Shown piece after piece: positions 17,991-27,599 of a DNA stretch of 64,000 bases. Every line of letters begins with the position of its first letter. Within the stretch, counting starts at the first letter, position 1. Made by a program: the position numbers and the translations under genes. Origin of the DNA: Colwellia sp. 20A7 (lineage in GTDB: Bacteria > Pseudomonadota > Gammaproteobacteria > Enterobacterales > Alteromonadaceae); assembly GCF_009832865.1 (NCBI RefSeq), contig NZ_CP047130.1, positions 310,001 through 374,000 on the forward strand. The letters are read 5' to 3'. The notes below the pieces were generated by a model that saw nothing but the letters and a program-made list of their open reading frames with translations, ran no database searches and was not told the DNA's origin.

Positions 17991-19631
17991 ATGTTAACTA
18001 ATTCACTGGCATGGCAAAACTTACAAATTCATTATTTAGACAGTAAATCAATTCATCTTAAATCATTGTTTCGTATGGATCCTGAACGATTTGATAGATT
18101 TACAATATCTGCCTCAGGATTAACCTTAGATTACTCAAAAAATCATTTAGTACCAGAAACTAAAGCGTTACTTGTTGAGTTAGCAGAACAATGCGGTGTT
18201 AAAGAAAAAATAGAAAAAATGTTTTCAGGTGAGCCGATTAATACTACTGAAAACCGTCCGGTGTTACATACAGCGCTACGTAATTTTTCTGATGAACCCG
18301 TGTATGTTGATGGCGAAAATATAATGCCATTAGTAAAAAGTACCTTAGACAAAATAAAAAGTTTTGTGGATGATGTCTCTTCAGGTGTTACCAAAGGTTA
18401 TAGCGGCAAGGCATTTAAAGATATAGTGGCAATTGGTATTGGCGGCTCTTTTTTGGGGCCTAAAATTATGTCTGAAGCACTAAAACCATATCGTCAAAAG
18501 CACTTAAATGTACACTATGTTGCCAATGTTGATGGTTGTCATATTCATGATGTGTTGTCAGGGCTAGATCCAGAAACAACCTTGATAATTACCTCATCAA
18601 AAACCTTAACGACTCAAGAAACACTAAGAAACACTGAAACAGCTAAAGAATGGTTTTTAGAAAAAGCTGACATTAGTGATATTCAACATAACTTTGCTTG
18701 TGTATCGGCCAATGTTGAAGCGGCTAAAAGTTTTGGTATCAGCGAAGAAAATATTTTCCCAATGTGGGACTGGGTTGGCGGACGATACTCAATTTGGTCA
18801 GCCATTGGCTTACCACTTGCCATTGGTATTGGTTTTGACAACTATTTAGAGTTTTTAAATGGTGCATTTGAAATGGATGAACATTTTAGAAAAGCACCTT
18901 TTGAAGACAATATGCCAGTAATTATGGCGCTATTGGGTATTTGGTATCGAAATTTCCATGGTGCACAGTCGCAAGTATTATTACCGTATTATCATTATTT
19001 ACGTGGTTTACCTGCTTATATACAACAGCTTGATATGGAAAGTAATGGTAAGTCGGTTAATCTAGATAATAAAGAAACAGACTACGATACTGGTCCTATT
19101 ATTTGGGGTAGTGAAGGCACGAATGGACAACATTCATTTCATCAATTAATTCATCAAAGTAAAACACCTATACCGGTCGATTTTATTTTGCCGCTTAATC
19201 CGCATGTAGATATTTCGGATCATCATGACATGTTAATTGCTAACTGTTTAGGGCAAAGCCAAGCATTAATGGAAGGTCAAACAGAAGAACAAGTTATTGC
19301 CGCAATGACAAAAGCAAAATGCAGCACTGATGAAATTAGTTACTTGTCATCTCATAAAGTGATGAAAGGTAACAAACCTAGCAATACTTTACTTATGCCA
19401 AAACTAACACCTAAAGCGTTAGGTAGTCTTATTGCCTTGTATGAACATAAAGTTTTTGTGCAAGGTGTTATTTGGCAGATCAACTCGTTTGATCAATGGG
19501 GTGTAGAATTGGGTAAAGCCCTTGGCAATGAAATATTTAGTAAGCTGTCGAATGTGGATATGCCTTTGAACGAAGATGGTTCAACGAAAGGTTTGATAAA
19601 CATTTGCCGAAACAGACGTAATATAAGTTAA
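17991..19631 (+). CDS. pgi: Glucose-6-phosphate isomerase
   Basis: Interconverts glucose-6-phosphate and fructose-6-phosphate. Length 546 is typical. Visible family signatures are GIGGSFLGPKIMSEAL, the central GGRYSIWSAIGLP block and the C-terminal GVIWQINSFDQWGVELGK. AAGG lies before the ATG. Placed 115 bases after the SorC regulator and on the same strand, it may be co-regulated with the polyol genes as an exit for fructose-6-phosphate. A clear terminator follows. Confidence 0.97.
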   Translation: MLTNSLAWQNLQIHYLDSKSIHLKSLFRMDPERFDRFTISASGLTLDYSKNHLVPETKALLVELAEQCGVKEKIEKMFSGEPINTTENRPVLHTALRNFSDEPVYVDGENIMPLVKSTLDKIKSFVDDVSSGVTKGYSGKAFKDIVAIGIGGSFLGPKIMSEALKPYRQKHLNVHYVANVDGCHIHDVLSGLDPETTLIITSSKTLTTQETLRNTETAKEWFLEKADISDIQHNFACVSANVEAAKSFGISEENIFPMWDWVGGRYSIWSAIGLPLAIGIGFDNYLEFLNGAFEMDEHFRKAPFEDNMPVIMALLGIWYRNFHGAQSQVLLPYYHYLRGLPAYIQQLDMESNGKSVNLDNKETDYDTGPIIWGSEGTNGQHSFHQLIHQSKTPIPVDFILPLNPHVDISDHHDMLIANCLGQSQALMEGQTEEQVIAAMTKAKCSTDEISYLSSHKVMKGNKPSNTLLMPKLTPKALGSLIALYEHKVFVQGVIWQINSFDQWGVELGKALGNEIFSKLSNVDMPLNEDGSTKGLINICRNRRNIS

Positions 19632-19663
19632 CGTCGTTAACCGGTTAAATACACAAAATATAT

Positions 19664-19703
19664 AAGCCCTGGTGATTAATGTTATTGCCAGGGCTTAATT
19701 TTT
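19664..19703 (+). terminator. Intrinsic terminator after pgi
   Basis: aagccctgg and ccagggctt form a perfect 9-bp stem with a 15-base loop, followed by aattttt. Position 33 bases after the pgi stop fits. A pentamer repeat (acaac)n follows at about 19704-19724. Confidence 0.8.
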
Positions 19704-19882
19704 AACAACACAACACAACACAACAAAATAGGCATTAATACTGCCAACTTTACCATCGCACCATTATCATTTTTACTTCATACTTATAAGACAATTCGAA
19801 TGACTCGAATCTAATCTGCTAATTTTCAGTTAGTTTGATCTTTTAAGTTTGTCCTTATTAATAAAAAGTAGAGTATTGAAAA

Positions 19883-22381
19883 ATTAGCCTTCCAATTCAT
19901 AAAATATTAGCTGACTTGTTGCGTGAGCTAAAAGAGAACCCGAGTGTAGTATTGCAAGCTGAGCCAGGGGCTGGTAAGTCTACCGTTGTGCCGCTTGAGT
20001 TGTTAAAAGCTGACTTTTTGAATGGCCAACGAATTATTATGCTTGAGCCTAGACGAATGGCGGCAAGATCAATTGCTAATTACTTAGCTAAATGCCTGGG
20101 TGAAAAAGTTGGGGAAACCGTCGGTTACCAAGTCAAAAATGATAAGAAAATATCTGCGGCAACTCGGCTTGAAATTCTAACCGAAGGCGTATTAACAAGA
20201 AGGCTTCAGTCAAATCCTGAATTAGACGGTGTTGGGCTGATCATCTTTGATGAATTTCATGAGCGCTCTATTAATACTGATTTGTCACTTATGCTTTCGC
20301 TCGAAATTCAACAAGTGATCCGTGAAGATCTCCGTTTGTTAGTGATGTCAGCAACACTAGACACTAATTTAGTATCAAAGTACCTTGATGATGCCCCCGT
20401 AATGTTGTGTGAAGGAAGGGCTTATCCTGTTAGTGTTTCTCATCAGAAAACTGACAACAGACAGTTAGCATCAAATGTCTGTAAAGCGATATCTAATGTT
20501 ATTCAAGATGAAGGTGATATTTTAGTATTCCTACCCGGAGTTGCTGATATCAAAAGGTGTATTTCACAGGCGACAACCGTATTTTCATCACATCAAAACC
20601 TTAAACTTATTGCCTTATATGGTGCATTGCCATTAGAAGAGCAGGAAAAGGCGATTGCATTAGCACCCCAAGGCACTCGAAAGGTTATTTTCACCACCAA
20701 CATTGCAGAAACGAGTTTAACCATTGAAGGAATTACTTGTGTAATTGACTCAGGGCTTGAAAAGACACTTATTTTCAACCCTTCAAGTGGCATGTCAAAG
20801 TTAACAACAACAACGATATCAAAAGCCTCAGCTGAGCAACGCAAAGGTCGTGCCGGTAGGTTATCTGAAGGGAAGTGCTTAAGATTATGGAGTGAATCCG
20901 AACATAGATCGTTGAAGGACTATCAAGAAGAAGAGATCTTAAATGCAGATTTAGCTGATGCGGTGTTAGAGCTTGCCAGTGCTGGTCATTCTAGTTATGA
21001 AGAAATCAATTGGTTAACGCCCCCGCCAAAAGCCCATTATGATTCAACTCAAGATTTACTCGTAAAACTAGGAATGTTAGACACTTTAGGCAAGATCACT
21101 GCACTTGGTAAAAAAGCAAGTGGGCTACCAATTCATCCAAGGTTAGCCAAGATGATGTTGGCTGCCAATGACAAGCAAGAGCGCGAAGTTGCGTGTAATC
21201 TTGCTGCTCTTTTGTCAGAGCGAGATATATTACAGGGTAGCGGTAGTGCCGATTTATTGATGCGATTACAGGTTTTGATTGAGAGTGATACAGACAATAT
21301 TAATAAAGCTTATGTCAATAGAAATACACTGAAAACGGTCGTAAGAGATGTTCGGACACTGCAGTCATCGATACAACATAAGAAAAGTAAAGTCGACATT
21401 TCAGGTCTTCCAGATATTGCCGCCTATTTATTGTTGCTAGCATTTCCAGAAAGATTAGCTAAAAGGCGTTCAGCCAATAGCCATAAATATCAATTAGCGA
21501 ATGGTAAGGGGGTTTTTCTGGCAGAAGAAGATCCGCTCATTAATAATGAATATTTAGTGGTTAATGACTGTGATGCTCAAACCAAAGAAGGCCGTGTTTT
21601 TAGCGCCATTATTTTTAATAAGTATATTTTAGCTGAAAAGTTTTCTCATGAAATGTCAGAGAAAGTAGACTATGAATTAGCACCTAATAATAGCCGAGTA
21701 TATGCAAGAATACTGAAAAAATATGGCAGTTTGATTATTGAAGAAACAAGAAGTAATGATGTTCCCGCAGAGTTCATATTAGACAGCATTCAATCTCTGA
21801 TAAAAACCGATGCTAAAAGTATATTACACTGGACTCAGGAGTGTGAAGATTGGTTGAAACGAGTGGAATGGCTTGGTGGTAAGGTGGAAGCTTTTCCGGT
21901 GTTATCAGAAGCATTAATGATGGAAAGTGCCGAAAACTGGTTATTGCCTTACGTTACCAATATTAAAAAAATATCGGAATTAAAGCGAGTGAAAATACTG
22001 CCGTTATTATCCTCATTATTAACCTATGACGAATCAAAAATACTCGAGAAAGAAGCACCGGTAAGCTATACAACACCAAGCAATAAAAAAGTGTCAATCT
22101 TGTATGATAAAAACTCAGAACCTACCGTTGCTGTTGTATTACAAGAATTATTTGGTGAGCTTGCATCTCCCATGTTGGCTGGTAATAGCATTGCACTGCG
22201 CTTTGAATTATTATCACCAGCGCGAAGACCAATACAAATCACCAGTGATTTAGCTAACTTTTGGGGCGGATCTTATGTTGAAGTTGCTAAAGATATGCGC
22301 GCTAAATACCCTCGACATAGATGGCCTGTTGATCCATTTTCTGAAAAAGCAGGTAGCTCTAGAAAAAGCCGTAATACTTAA
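19883..22381 (+). CDS. hrpB: ATP-dependent helicase HrpB
   Basis: A DEAH-box helicase of the HrpB family. Walker A GAGKSTVVP, DEFHERSINTD (DEFH box), SATLDTN, and motif VI QRKGRAGRL are all present, followed by the helicase-associated and HrpB C-terminal domains. The first usual start codon in frame is TTG 19916, which would cut off residues typical of the family. In-frame codons before it read SLPIHKILADL, a normal HrpB N-terminus, beginning at ATT 19883; an in-frame stop lies at 19877. I therefore place the start at ATT, with TAGAG upstream. An extra A in the run at 19879-19883 after a TTG is the alternative. Confidence 0.9.
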   Translation: MSLPIHKILADLLRELKENPSVVLQAEPGAGKSTVVPLELLKADFLNGQRIIMLEPRRMAARSIANYLAKCLGEKVGETVGYQVKNDKKISAATRLEILTEGVLTRRLQSNPELDGVGLIIFDEFHERSINTDLSLMLSLEIQQVIREDLRLLVMSATLDTNLVSKYLDDAPVMLCEGRAYPVSVSHQKTDNRQLASNVCKAISNVIQDEGDILVFLPGVADIKRCISQATTVFSSHQNLKLIALYGALPLEEQEKAIALAPQGTRKVIFTTNIAETSLTIEGITCVIDSGLEKTLIFNPSSGMSKLTTTTISKASAEQRKGRAGRLSEGKCLRLWSESEHRSLKDYQEEEILNADLADAVLELASAGHSSYEEINWLTPPPKAHYDSTQDLLVKLGMLDTLGKITALGKKASGLPIHPRLAKMMLAANDKQEREVACNLAALLSERDILQGSGSADLLMRLQVLIESDTDNINKAYVNRNTLKTVVRDVRTLQSSIQHKKSKVDISGLPDIAAYLLLLAFPERLAKRRSANSHKYQLANGKGVFLAEEDPLINNEYLVVNDCDAQTKEGRVFSAIIFNKYILAEKFSHEMSEKVDYELAPNNSRVYARILKKYGSLIIEETRSNDVPAEFILDSIQSLIKTDAKSILHWTQECEDWLKRVEWLGGKVEAFPVLSEALMMESAENWLLPYVTNIKKISELKRVKILPLLSSLLTYDESKILEKEAPVSYTTPSNKKVSILYDKNSEPTVAVVLQELFGELASPMLAGNSIALRFELLSPARRPIQITSDLANFWGGSYVEVAKDMRAKYPRHRWPVDPFSEKAGSSRKSRNT

Positions 22382-22464
22382 AAATTTAGATGATAGGCTT
22401 TTTCGATATTGATAATATATTGAGATTTTCAGCGTCAATGGTGAACAGGTAATTATTACGATTT

Positions 22465-22503
22465 ATAGATGGCCTGTTGAGCCATTTTCTGAGAAAAGCA
22501 GGC
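22465..22503 (+). repeat. Degenerate second copy of the hrpB 3' end
   Basis: atagatggcctgttgagcca and the following bases repeat, with few changes, the segment at 22316-22353 that encodes WPVDPFSEKAG at the end of hrpB. The copy lies about 150 bases downstream in non-coding DNA and has no open frame. It looks like a remnant of a small tandem duplication. Confidence 0.75.
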
Positions 22504-22649
22504 CGTGCTATTAAACAAAAATAAGCGGTATGTAATATAAAGTATCAATTAGCATTTTGAATATGAATAAAAATTGTAGTTAAATAGCGGTATATCATTT
22601 GCTTAGATCTTTAACATACTATTAATACTTTACTTTTTCGAGGTCTCTT

Positions 22650-24572
22650 ATTAGCACTCAAACACCATTATCATCAATTGTTGCTGGCCCTGTTGTCCGT
22701 CATTGTGATGTTGACCAAGTTAACTTTTGGTTGGTAACAACACAAAAATATAGTATTGCTTGTAAAATAGTGATGGCTAAAGATCATAACGTAATTTTTG
22801 ATAAGCATTTAGATTCTGCAGAACTACAACAAATTCAAGTTGGTAAGCAGGCATTTATCAATCTTATTTCAATCAAGGTAGCTGACGGTTTACCTGAAAA
22901 TGAATTATTAGCATATGATTTTTGCTTTAAAGACAGCGTTGCAGAATATAGCTTAGTTGAGTTATTACCCGAGCTGGTTTACCCGAGCCAAAGTCTACCT
23001 AGTTTCGTTATTAAAAAAAATATTAATAAGATATTACATGGCTCTTGTCGAAAACCTCACTTTAAAAGTAGTGATGCGTTATGTCAGGTTGATAACTTAT
23101 TAAAAGGCAGTGATTTTTCAGCTGAAAAACGTCCTTCAATGTTAATGATGTCAGGTGATCAAGTCTATGCTGATGATGTTTCAGGCCCTATGCTGGTTGC
23201 TATTCATCAAGTAATAACAATACTTGGTTTATTCGATGAATCATGGAGTAACGAGTCATCGAATTCTCTTTTTATCAATAATAATCAGCAACTTTTTGAC
23301 AGCCCATTTTGTTACTATCAAAGAGAAAAAATATTACCTCATGAAAGTGTTAACCGTGGCGGGATTAGTAAATATTTACCACTTAACAAACAACCTATAT
23401 TCACATCTGATAATGCCAAAAATCATTTAGTGACTTTTGCTGAAGTCATGGCAATGTATTTGTTAGTTTGGTCGCCAGAGTTATGGGGCGTTGTTGATTT
23501 ATCGTTAGAAAAACAGTCGAACATCCCTCTTTCATTTCATCAAAAATATCAAGATGAGCTTATTGTTATTAATGATTTTTCATCGGGGTTAACAAAGGTT
23601 AGACGTGCGATGGCACATTTACCGAGTTATATGATTTTTGATGATCACGATGTAACGGATGACTGGAATTTAACGCGAGGTTGGGAAGAAGCGGCCTATA
23701 ACAATAGCTTTTCTAAACACATTTTAGGTAATGCATTAATTGGTTATTGGTTGTGTCAGGGGTGGGGGAATGCTCCTGACAAATTTACCGCACTGAATGA
23801 GGATATTCCAAAGCACTTTACTGACGTCGGCATAGAAGAGCATACGTCATTAATTAATAAGTTATTTTCTTGGGAAGAATGGCATTACACTTTGGCCACT
23901 TCACCTAAAGTAGTGGTGTTAGATACTCGAACAAGACGCTGGCGCTCTGAAAGTAATGCAGGAAAACCCTCAGGCTTAATGGACTGGGAGTCGTTATCTG
24001 AATTACAACAAGAATTGATAAATGAAACTGATGTTATTGTTGTTTCTCCTGCGCCAATATATGGAGTGAAGTTAATTGAAACCATACAGCGAGTATTTAC
24101 TTTTTTTGGTAAACCTTTACTGGTTGATGCTGAAAATTGGATGGCGCATCCAGGCACCGCTAACGTAATGCTAAATATTTTTCGGCATTACAAAACACCG
24201 CCAAATTTTATTATCTTGTCGGGTGATGTTCACTATTCTTTTGTTTATGAAGTTACACATAGATTCATACGTAGCCATTCAAAAATATTACAAGTAACGT
24301 GTAGTGGTATCAAAAATGAATTCCCTTCCACTTTATTAAATACCTTAGAAAAGCTTAATCGATTTTTATATGCCACATACTCACCTCTTAATTGGTTTAC
24401 GAAACGAAGGCGCATGAAAATTAAAGTACGTAAATTCAGTGATGAATCTAACATGAGTTTGTATAATGGTAGCGGTATAGGCTTGCTTAAAATAAGTGAA
24501 AATAACCAAAAAATAGAAACGTTTGTAATTAATGCTAATACTGGTGATTCTGTTGAGTTTACTAAGGTGTAA
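22650..24572 (+). CDS. PhoD-like metallophosphatase
   Basis: A PhoD/alkaline-phosphatase-D-like metallophosphoesterase. Metal-ligand motifs are visible in order: LHGSCRKPH, MMSGDQVYADD, MIFDDHDVTDDWN and ILSGDVHYSF. There is no signal peptide, so it is likely cytoplasmic, as in the family members found next to housekeeping genes. TTG 22731 is the first usual start, but in-frame upstream codons read STQTPLSSIVAGPVVRHCDVDQVNFW, the normal N-terminus of the family. These begin at ATT 22650 with GAGG seven bases before it, and an in-frame stop lies at 22623. I place the start there. Confidence 0.82.
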   Translation: MSTQTPLSSIVAGPVVRHCDVDQVNFWLVTTQKYSIACKIVMAKDHNVIFDKHLDSAELQQIQVGKQAFINLISIKVADGLPENELLAYDFCFKDSVAEYSLVELLPELVYPSQSLPSFVIKKNINKILHGSCRKPHFKSSDALCQVDNLLKGSDFSAEKRPSMLMMSGDQVYADDVSGPMLVAIHQVITILGLFDESWSNESSNSLFINNNQQLFDSPFCYYQREKILPHESVNRGGISKYLPLNKQPIFTSDNAKNHLVTFAEVMAMYLLVWSPELWGVVDLSLEKQSNIPLSFHQKYQDELIVINDFSSGLTKVRRAMAHLPSYMIFDDHDVTDDWNLTRGWEEAAYNNSFSKHILGNALIGYWLCQGWGNAPDKFTALNEDIPKHFTDVGIEEHTSLINKLFSWEEWHYTLATSPKVVVLDTRTRRWRSESNAGKPSGLMDWESLSELQQELINETDVIVVSPAPIYGVKLIETIQRVFTFFGKPLLVDAENWMAHPGTANVMLNIFRHYKTPPNFIILSGDVHYSFVYEVTHRFIRSHSKILQVTCSGIKNEFPSTLLNTLEKLNRFLYATYSPLNWFTKRRRMKIKVRKFSDESNMSLYNGSGIGLLKISENNQKIETFVINANTGDSVEFTKV

Positions 24573-24661
24573 CACTAATACAACTACAGCAGTTTAAATA
24601 CTCAATGATTTATTAAACGGTCAATATCAGACAATCATCAATACTGGAATTTTATACCTAA

Positions 24662-27043
24662 ATGACAACAAAGAAAAAAAGTAATAAAGCAGAAAATCCC
24701 GTTACATCAAAGCAGGGGAAAAGTGTTATTAAGTCACAAAAAACATGGCTACGCCGTATTACTATTATCGGTGCAAAACTTGCTGTAACGCTTTTTTTTA
24801 CCCTCGCTATCTTTACTATTTATCTTGATGCTAAAGTGCAGCAAACGTTTGAAGGTCAACGTTGGCAAGTACCGGCGCAAGTCTATGGACAAATTGAATC
24901 GTTAACTATTGGTGAACAGCTTAATCTTAACCATTTAGCCAAATCGTTAAAATTAAATGGCTATAAGAAAGTACGAACCGTTACTGCTTCAGGGCAGTAT
25001 GCTCAATCAGCTCATCGAATTATTATCTACCGTCGCTCGTTTGCCTTTCCACAAACAGATATTGTTAGCTCAGCTAATGCAACTCAATTAACCATTGATG
25101 TTTCAGCAGGAAAAATCAATCAGCTTTTTATTGATGATGTTCCCGTAACCTCATTGCAATTAGAGCCAATATTACTCGCTCGGTTAGTCCCTAATAATAA
25201 AGAAGATCGTATCTTAACTGCTTTAGAAAAGACTCCAACATTATTATTAGATACATTATTACTTATTGAAGATCGTGAGTTTTATCATCACCAAGGTATT
25301 TCTCCCTTGGGCATATTACGTGCGCTTTATAATAATATTATTGCAGGGCGAACTGTTCAGGGCGGTAGCACGCTAACCCAGCAACTAGTTAAGAATATGT
25401 TCTTAACGCAAGAGCGTACGCTGACGCGCAAAGTGAAAGAAGCAATAATGGCTATCATTATTGAAGTGCGCTATAGCAAAGATCAATTACTTGAAGCTTA
25501 TATTAACGAAGTTTATTTAGGTCAACATTATGCTAATGGTATTTATGGCTTTGGTTTAGCGGCTAAATTCTATTTTGGCACAACACTTGAGGAATTGAAT
25601 AGCGCACAAATAGCGTTGTTAGTTGCACAAGTGAAAGGGCCGAGTTATTACGACCCATGGCGAAACCCAACAAGGGCAAAAGAGCGTCGTGATTTAGTGT
25701 TAAGGTTAATGTTTGAAGAAAACTTTCTTACGGTGGAAGAGTTCAAACAAAGAGTTAGTTCGCCGTTATCAATACGTAAAGATAGACGTTTTAAAGCACA
25801 AGAATATCCCGCTTATTTGCAATTAGTGAAGCAAGAGTTAAATCAATTATTACCCTCTGTTCAGCAAAAAAATGGTATTCGAGTATTCACCGGATTCTCT
25901 CACTTGTCACAACAGTTTTTAGAACAAACTGTAGCGAATCAATTAACGACCTTAGAGAAAAAATATAAGCAGACTGACTTACAAGCTGCCATGATTGTTA
26001 CCGATATTAATAGTGCTGAAATTAGAGCCGTCGTTGGTGACAGAAAAGCAGGTTACGCAGGTTTTAATCGGGCAATAAATGCGAAACGTCCTATAGGATC
26101 ATTAATCAAACCGGCTATTTATTTAGCGGCTTTAGAGCGTTATGAACAATTTAATTTTGCTACTTTATTGGCGGATGAGCCTATTACGTTAACGAATGGT
26201 GTAGATACAAGTAATAAACAAGGAGAGCAAGCAGAGAAAGCGTGGCAGCCTAAAAACTATGATGGCAAGTACCGTCATCAAGTACCCTTAATTGATGGCT
26301 TAGTTAATTCTCTTAATATTCCTACTATTAATCTGGGGATGGCGTTAGGGTTAGATAATGTTGCTAAAGCGATCCACTTATTTGGTTTTGACGAAGATAT
26401 TGTTATGAGGCCATCAATGCTACTGGGGGCGATTAATATGTCACCTTTACAGATTAATCAGTTGTATTTATCGCTGGCTAATCAAGGCTATGCTGAACAG
26501 GCGCATACAATTAACATCATTACGTCCAACAAGGGGGAAACCCTATGGCAATATCAAGCGAGTAATGCCCAAGTTATTTCAACTAATGCTGCTTATTTAA
26601 TTGATTATGCTTTAACGCAGGTTGCCAAAACAGGTACTGCCAGATCGCTGACATGGCGATTGAAAAATAATGACGTAGCAGGAAAAACAGGTACCAGTAA
26701 TGATTTACGTGATAGCTGGTTTGTTGGATATGATAACCAGCACTTAGTTACTACGTGGTTGGGAAAAGATGATAATAAACCAACAGGATTAACCGGAAGT
26801 AGTGGGGCTTTGGTGTTATTTTCTGACTTTATTAAAAAGCAGGGGGTTATGAATAAAACACGTATTAAACCTGAAGCTATAGCGACAACGTTATTTGAGG
26901 AAAAAACAGGACATGCAGTGTCTGATGAATGTGATAACACTAAAGCTTACCCTGCAATATCGGCTGGAATAACAGTAAAAGAAGGTTGCCTCAAGGAAAA
27001 AGTAGATGAGCGATCTTGGTTTGAAAAGTTATTTTCTGATTGA
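24662..27043 (+). CDS. mrcB: Penicillin-binding protein 1B
   Basis: A bifunctional class A penicillin-binding protein that polymerises and cross-links peptidoglycan. A short cytoplasmic tail and one membrane helix (residues ~38-58) are followed by a UB2H-like segment. The glycosyltransferase domain follows (EDREFYHHQGISPLGILRAL, GGSTLTQQLVKN). The transpeptidase domain has SLIK (~478), SLN and KTGT (~675). Length 793 fits PBP1b. The C-terminus is short and lacks an extra domain. Nothing regulatory is evident in the 89 bases upstream. Confidence 0.95.
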   Translation: MTTKKKSNKAENPVTSKQGKSVIKSQKTWLRRITIIGAKLAVTLFFTLAIFTIYLDAKVQQTFEGQRWQVPAQVYGQIESLTIGEQLNLNHLAKSLKLNGYKKVRTVTASGQYAQSAHRIIIYRRSFAFPQTDIVSSANATQLTIDVSAGKINQLFIDDVPVTSLQLEPILLARLVPNNKEDRILTALEKTPTLLLDTLLLIEDREFYHHQGISPLGILRALYNNIIAGRTVQGGSTLTQQLVKNMFLTQERTLTRKVKEAIMAIIIEVRYSKDQLLEAYINEVYLGQHYANGIYGFGLAAKFYFGTTLEELNSAQIALLVAQVKGPSYYDPWRNPTRAKERRDLVLRLMFEENFLTVEEFKQRVSSPLSIRKDRRFKAQEYPAYLQLVKQELNQLLPSVQQKNGIRVFTGFSHLSQQFLEQTVANQLTTLEKKYKQTDLQAAMIVTDINSAEIRAVVGDRKAGYAGFNRAINAKRPIGSLIKPAIYLAALERYEQFNFATLLADEPITLTNGVDTSNKQGEQAEKAWQPKNYDGKYRHQVPLIDGLVNSLNIPTINLGMALGLDNVAKAIHLFGFDEDIVMRPSMLLGAINMSPLQINQLYLSLANQGYAEQAHTINIITSNKGETLWQYQASNAQVISTNAAYLIDYALTQVAKTGTARSLTWRLKNNDVAGKTGTSNDLRDSWFVGYDNQHLVTTWLGKDDNKPTGLTGSSGALVLFSDFIKKQGVMNKTRIKPEAIATTLFEEKTGHAVSDECDNTKAYPAISAGITVKEGCLKEKVDERSWFEKLFSD

Positions 27044-27102
27044 TGTAAGCTTACCGTACGAAGTACACCTTAAATATATTCTGGTAAATGACAATGAAAC
27101 AA

Positions 27103-27118
27103 CTGTTTTTATATACAG
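27103..27118. promoter_or_regulatory. LexA (SOS) box upstream of yebG
   Basis: CTGTTTTTATATACAG matches the gammaproteobacterial LexA consensus CTGT-N8-ACAG exactly and is 89 bases upstream of the yebG start. yebG is a known LexA-regulated gene in E. coli, so the placement makes sense. Confidence 0.85.
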
Positions 27119-27206
27119 CTTGTTATTTGTTGTGATATTGTTAGTTTATTAACAATGAAAATTTTATTTTTATTGAGCTCTCTTTTAACATGACTAAGGA
27201 AGAATA

Positions 27207-27572
27207 ATGGCAGTTGAAAGTCGATTCGTCGTCATTAGACACGGGGTGGAGGCAAAAACATTTATGGATAAGAAATCAGCAGATGAATATGACAAAATGT
27301 TGGATATGGCTGATAACTTGGCTGATGTATTTGCGCAATCACCAATAGAATTAAGTGACAGTATTAGCGAAGAGCTAAGTATTTATTTAGCTCAACACCG
27401 TGAAGAAGTACTCGTTGCGTTACTTGCGAAGAAGCCAGCCAGTAAAGCACCAGCCAAAAAATCACCTAAAAAAGTTGTTGATAAAGCCCCTGAAAAAGTG
27501 GCTGAAAAAACAGTTGAAGCAAAGCCGGCAAAGCCAGCTACCAAGTCAGCTAAATTAACTAAAGAGAATTGA
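27207..27572 (+). CDS. yebG: YebG, DNA damage-inducible protein
   Basis: A small protein of 121 residues. The N-terminal ~75 residues match YebG (MAVESRFVVIRHGVEAKTFMDKKSADEYDKMLDMADNL, shown here in parts), and the tail is a Lys/Ala/Pro-rich low-complexity stretch (KKPASKAPAKKSPKKV...). YebG is an SOS-induced protein of unknown biochemical role. The perfect LexA box 89 bases upstream supports SOS control here. AAGGAAG precedes the ATG. The basic tail may bind nucleic acid; that is a guess from composition. Confidence 0.9.
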   Translation: MAVESRFVVIRHGVEAKTFMDKKSADEYDKMLDMADNLADVFAQSPIELSDSISEELSIYLAQHREEVLVALLAKKPASKAPAKKSPKKVVDKAPEKVAEKTVEAKPAKPATKSAKLTKEN

Positions 27573-27599
27573 TTTTTTAACACAAAATCAAAGGTTATC

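Noticed and set aside
19704..19724. acaac pentamer repeat as a contingency locus
   Set aside because: It lies in a non-coding gap after a terminator and before hrpB, and does not touch a promoter or reading frame that I can support.
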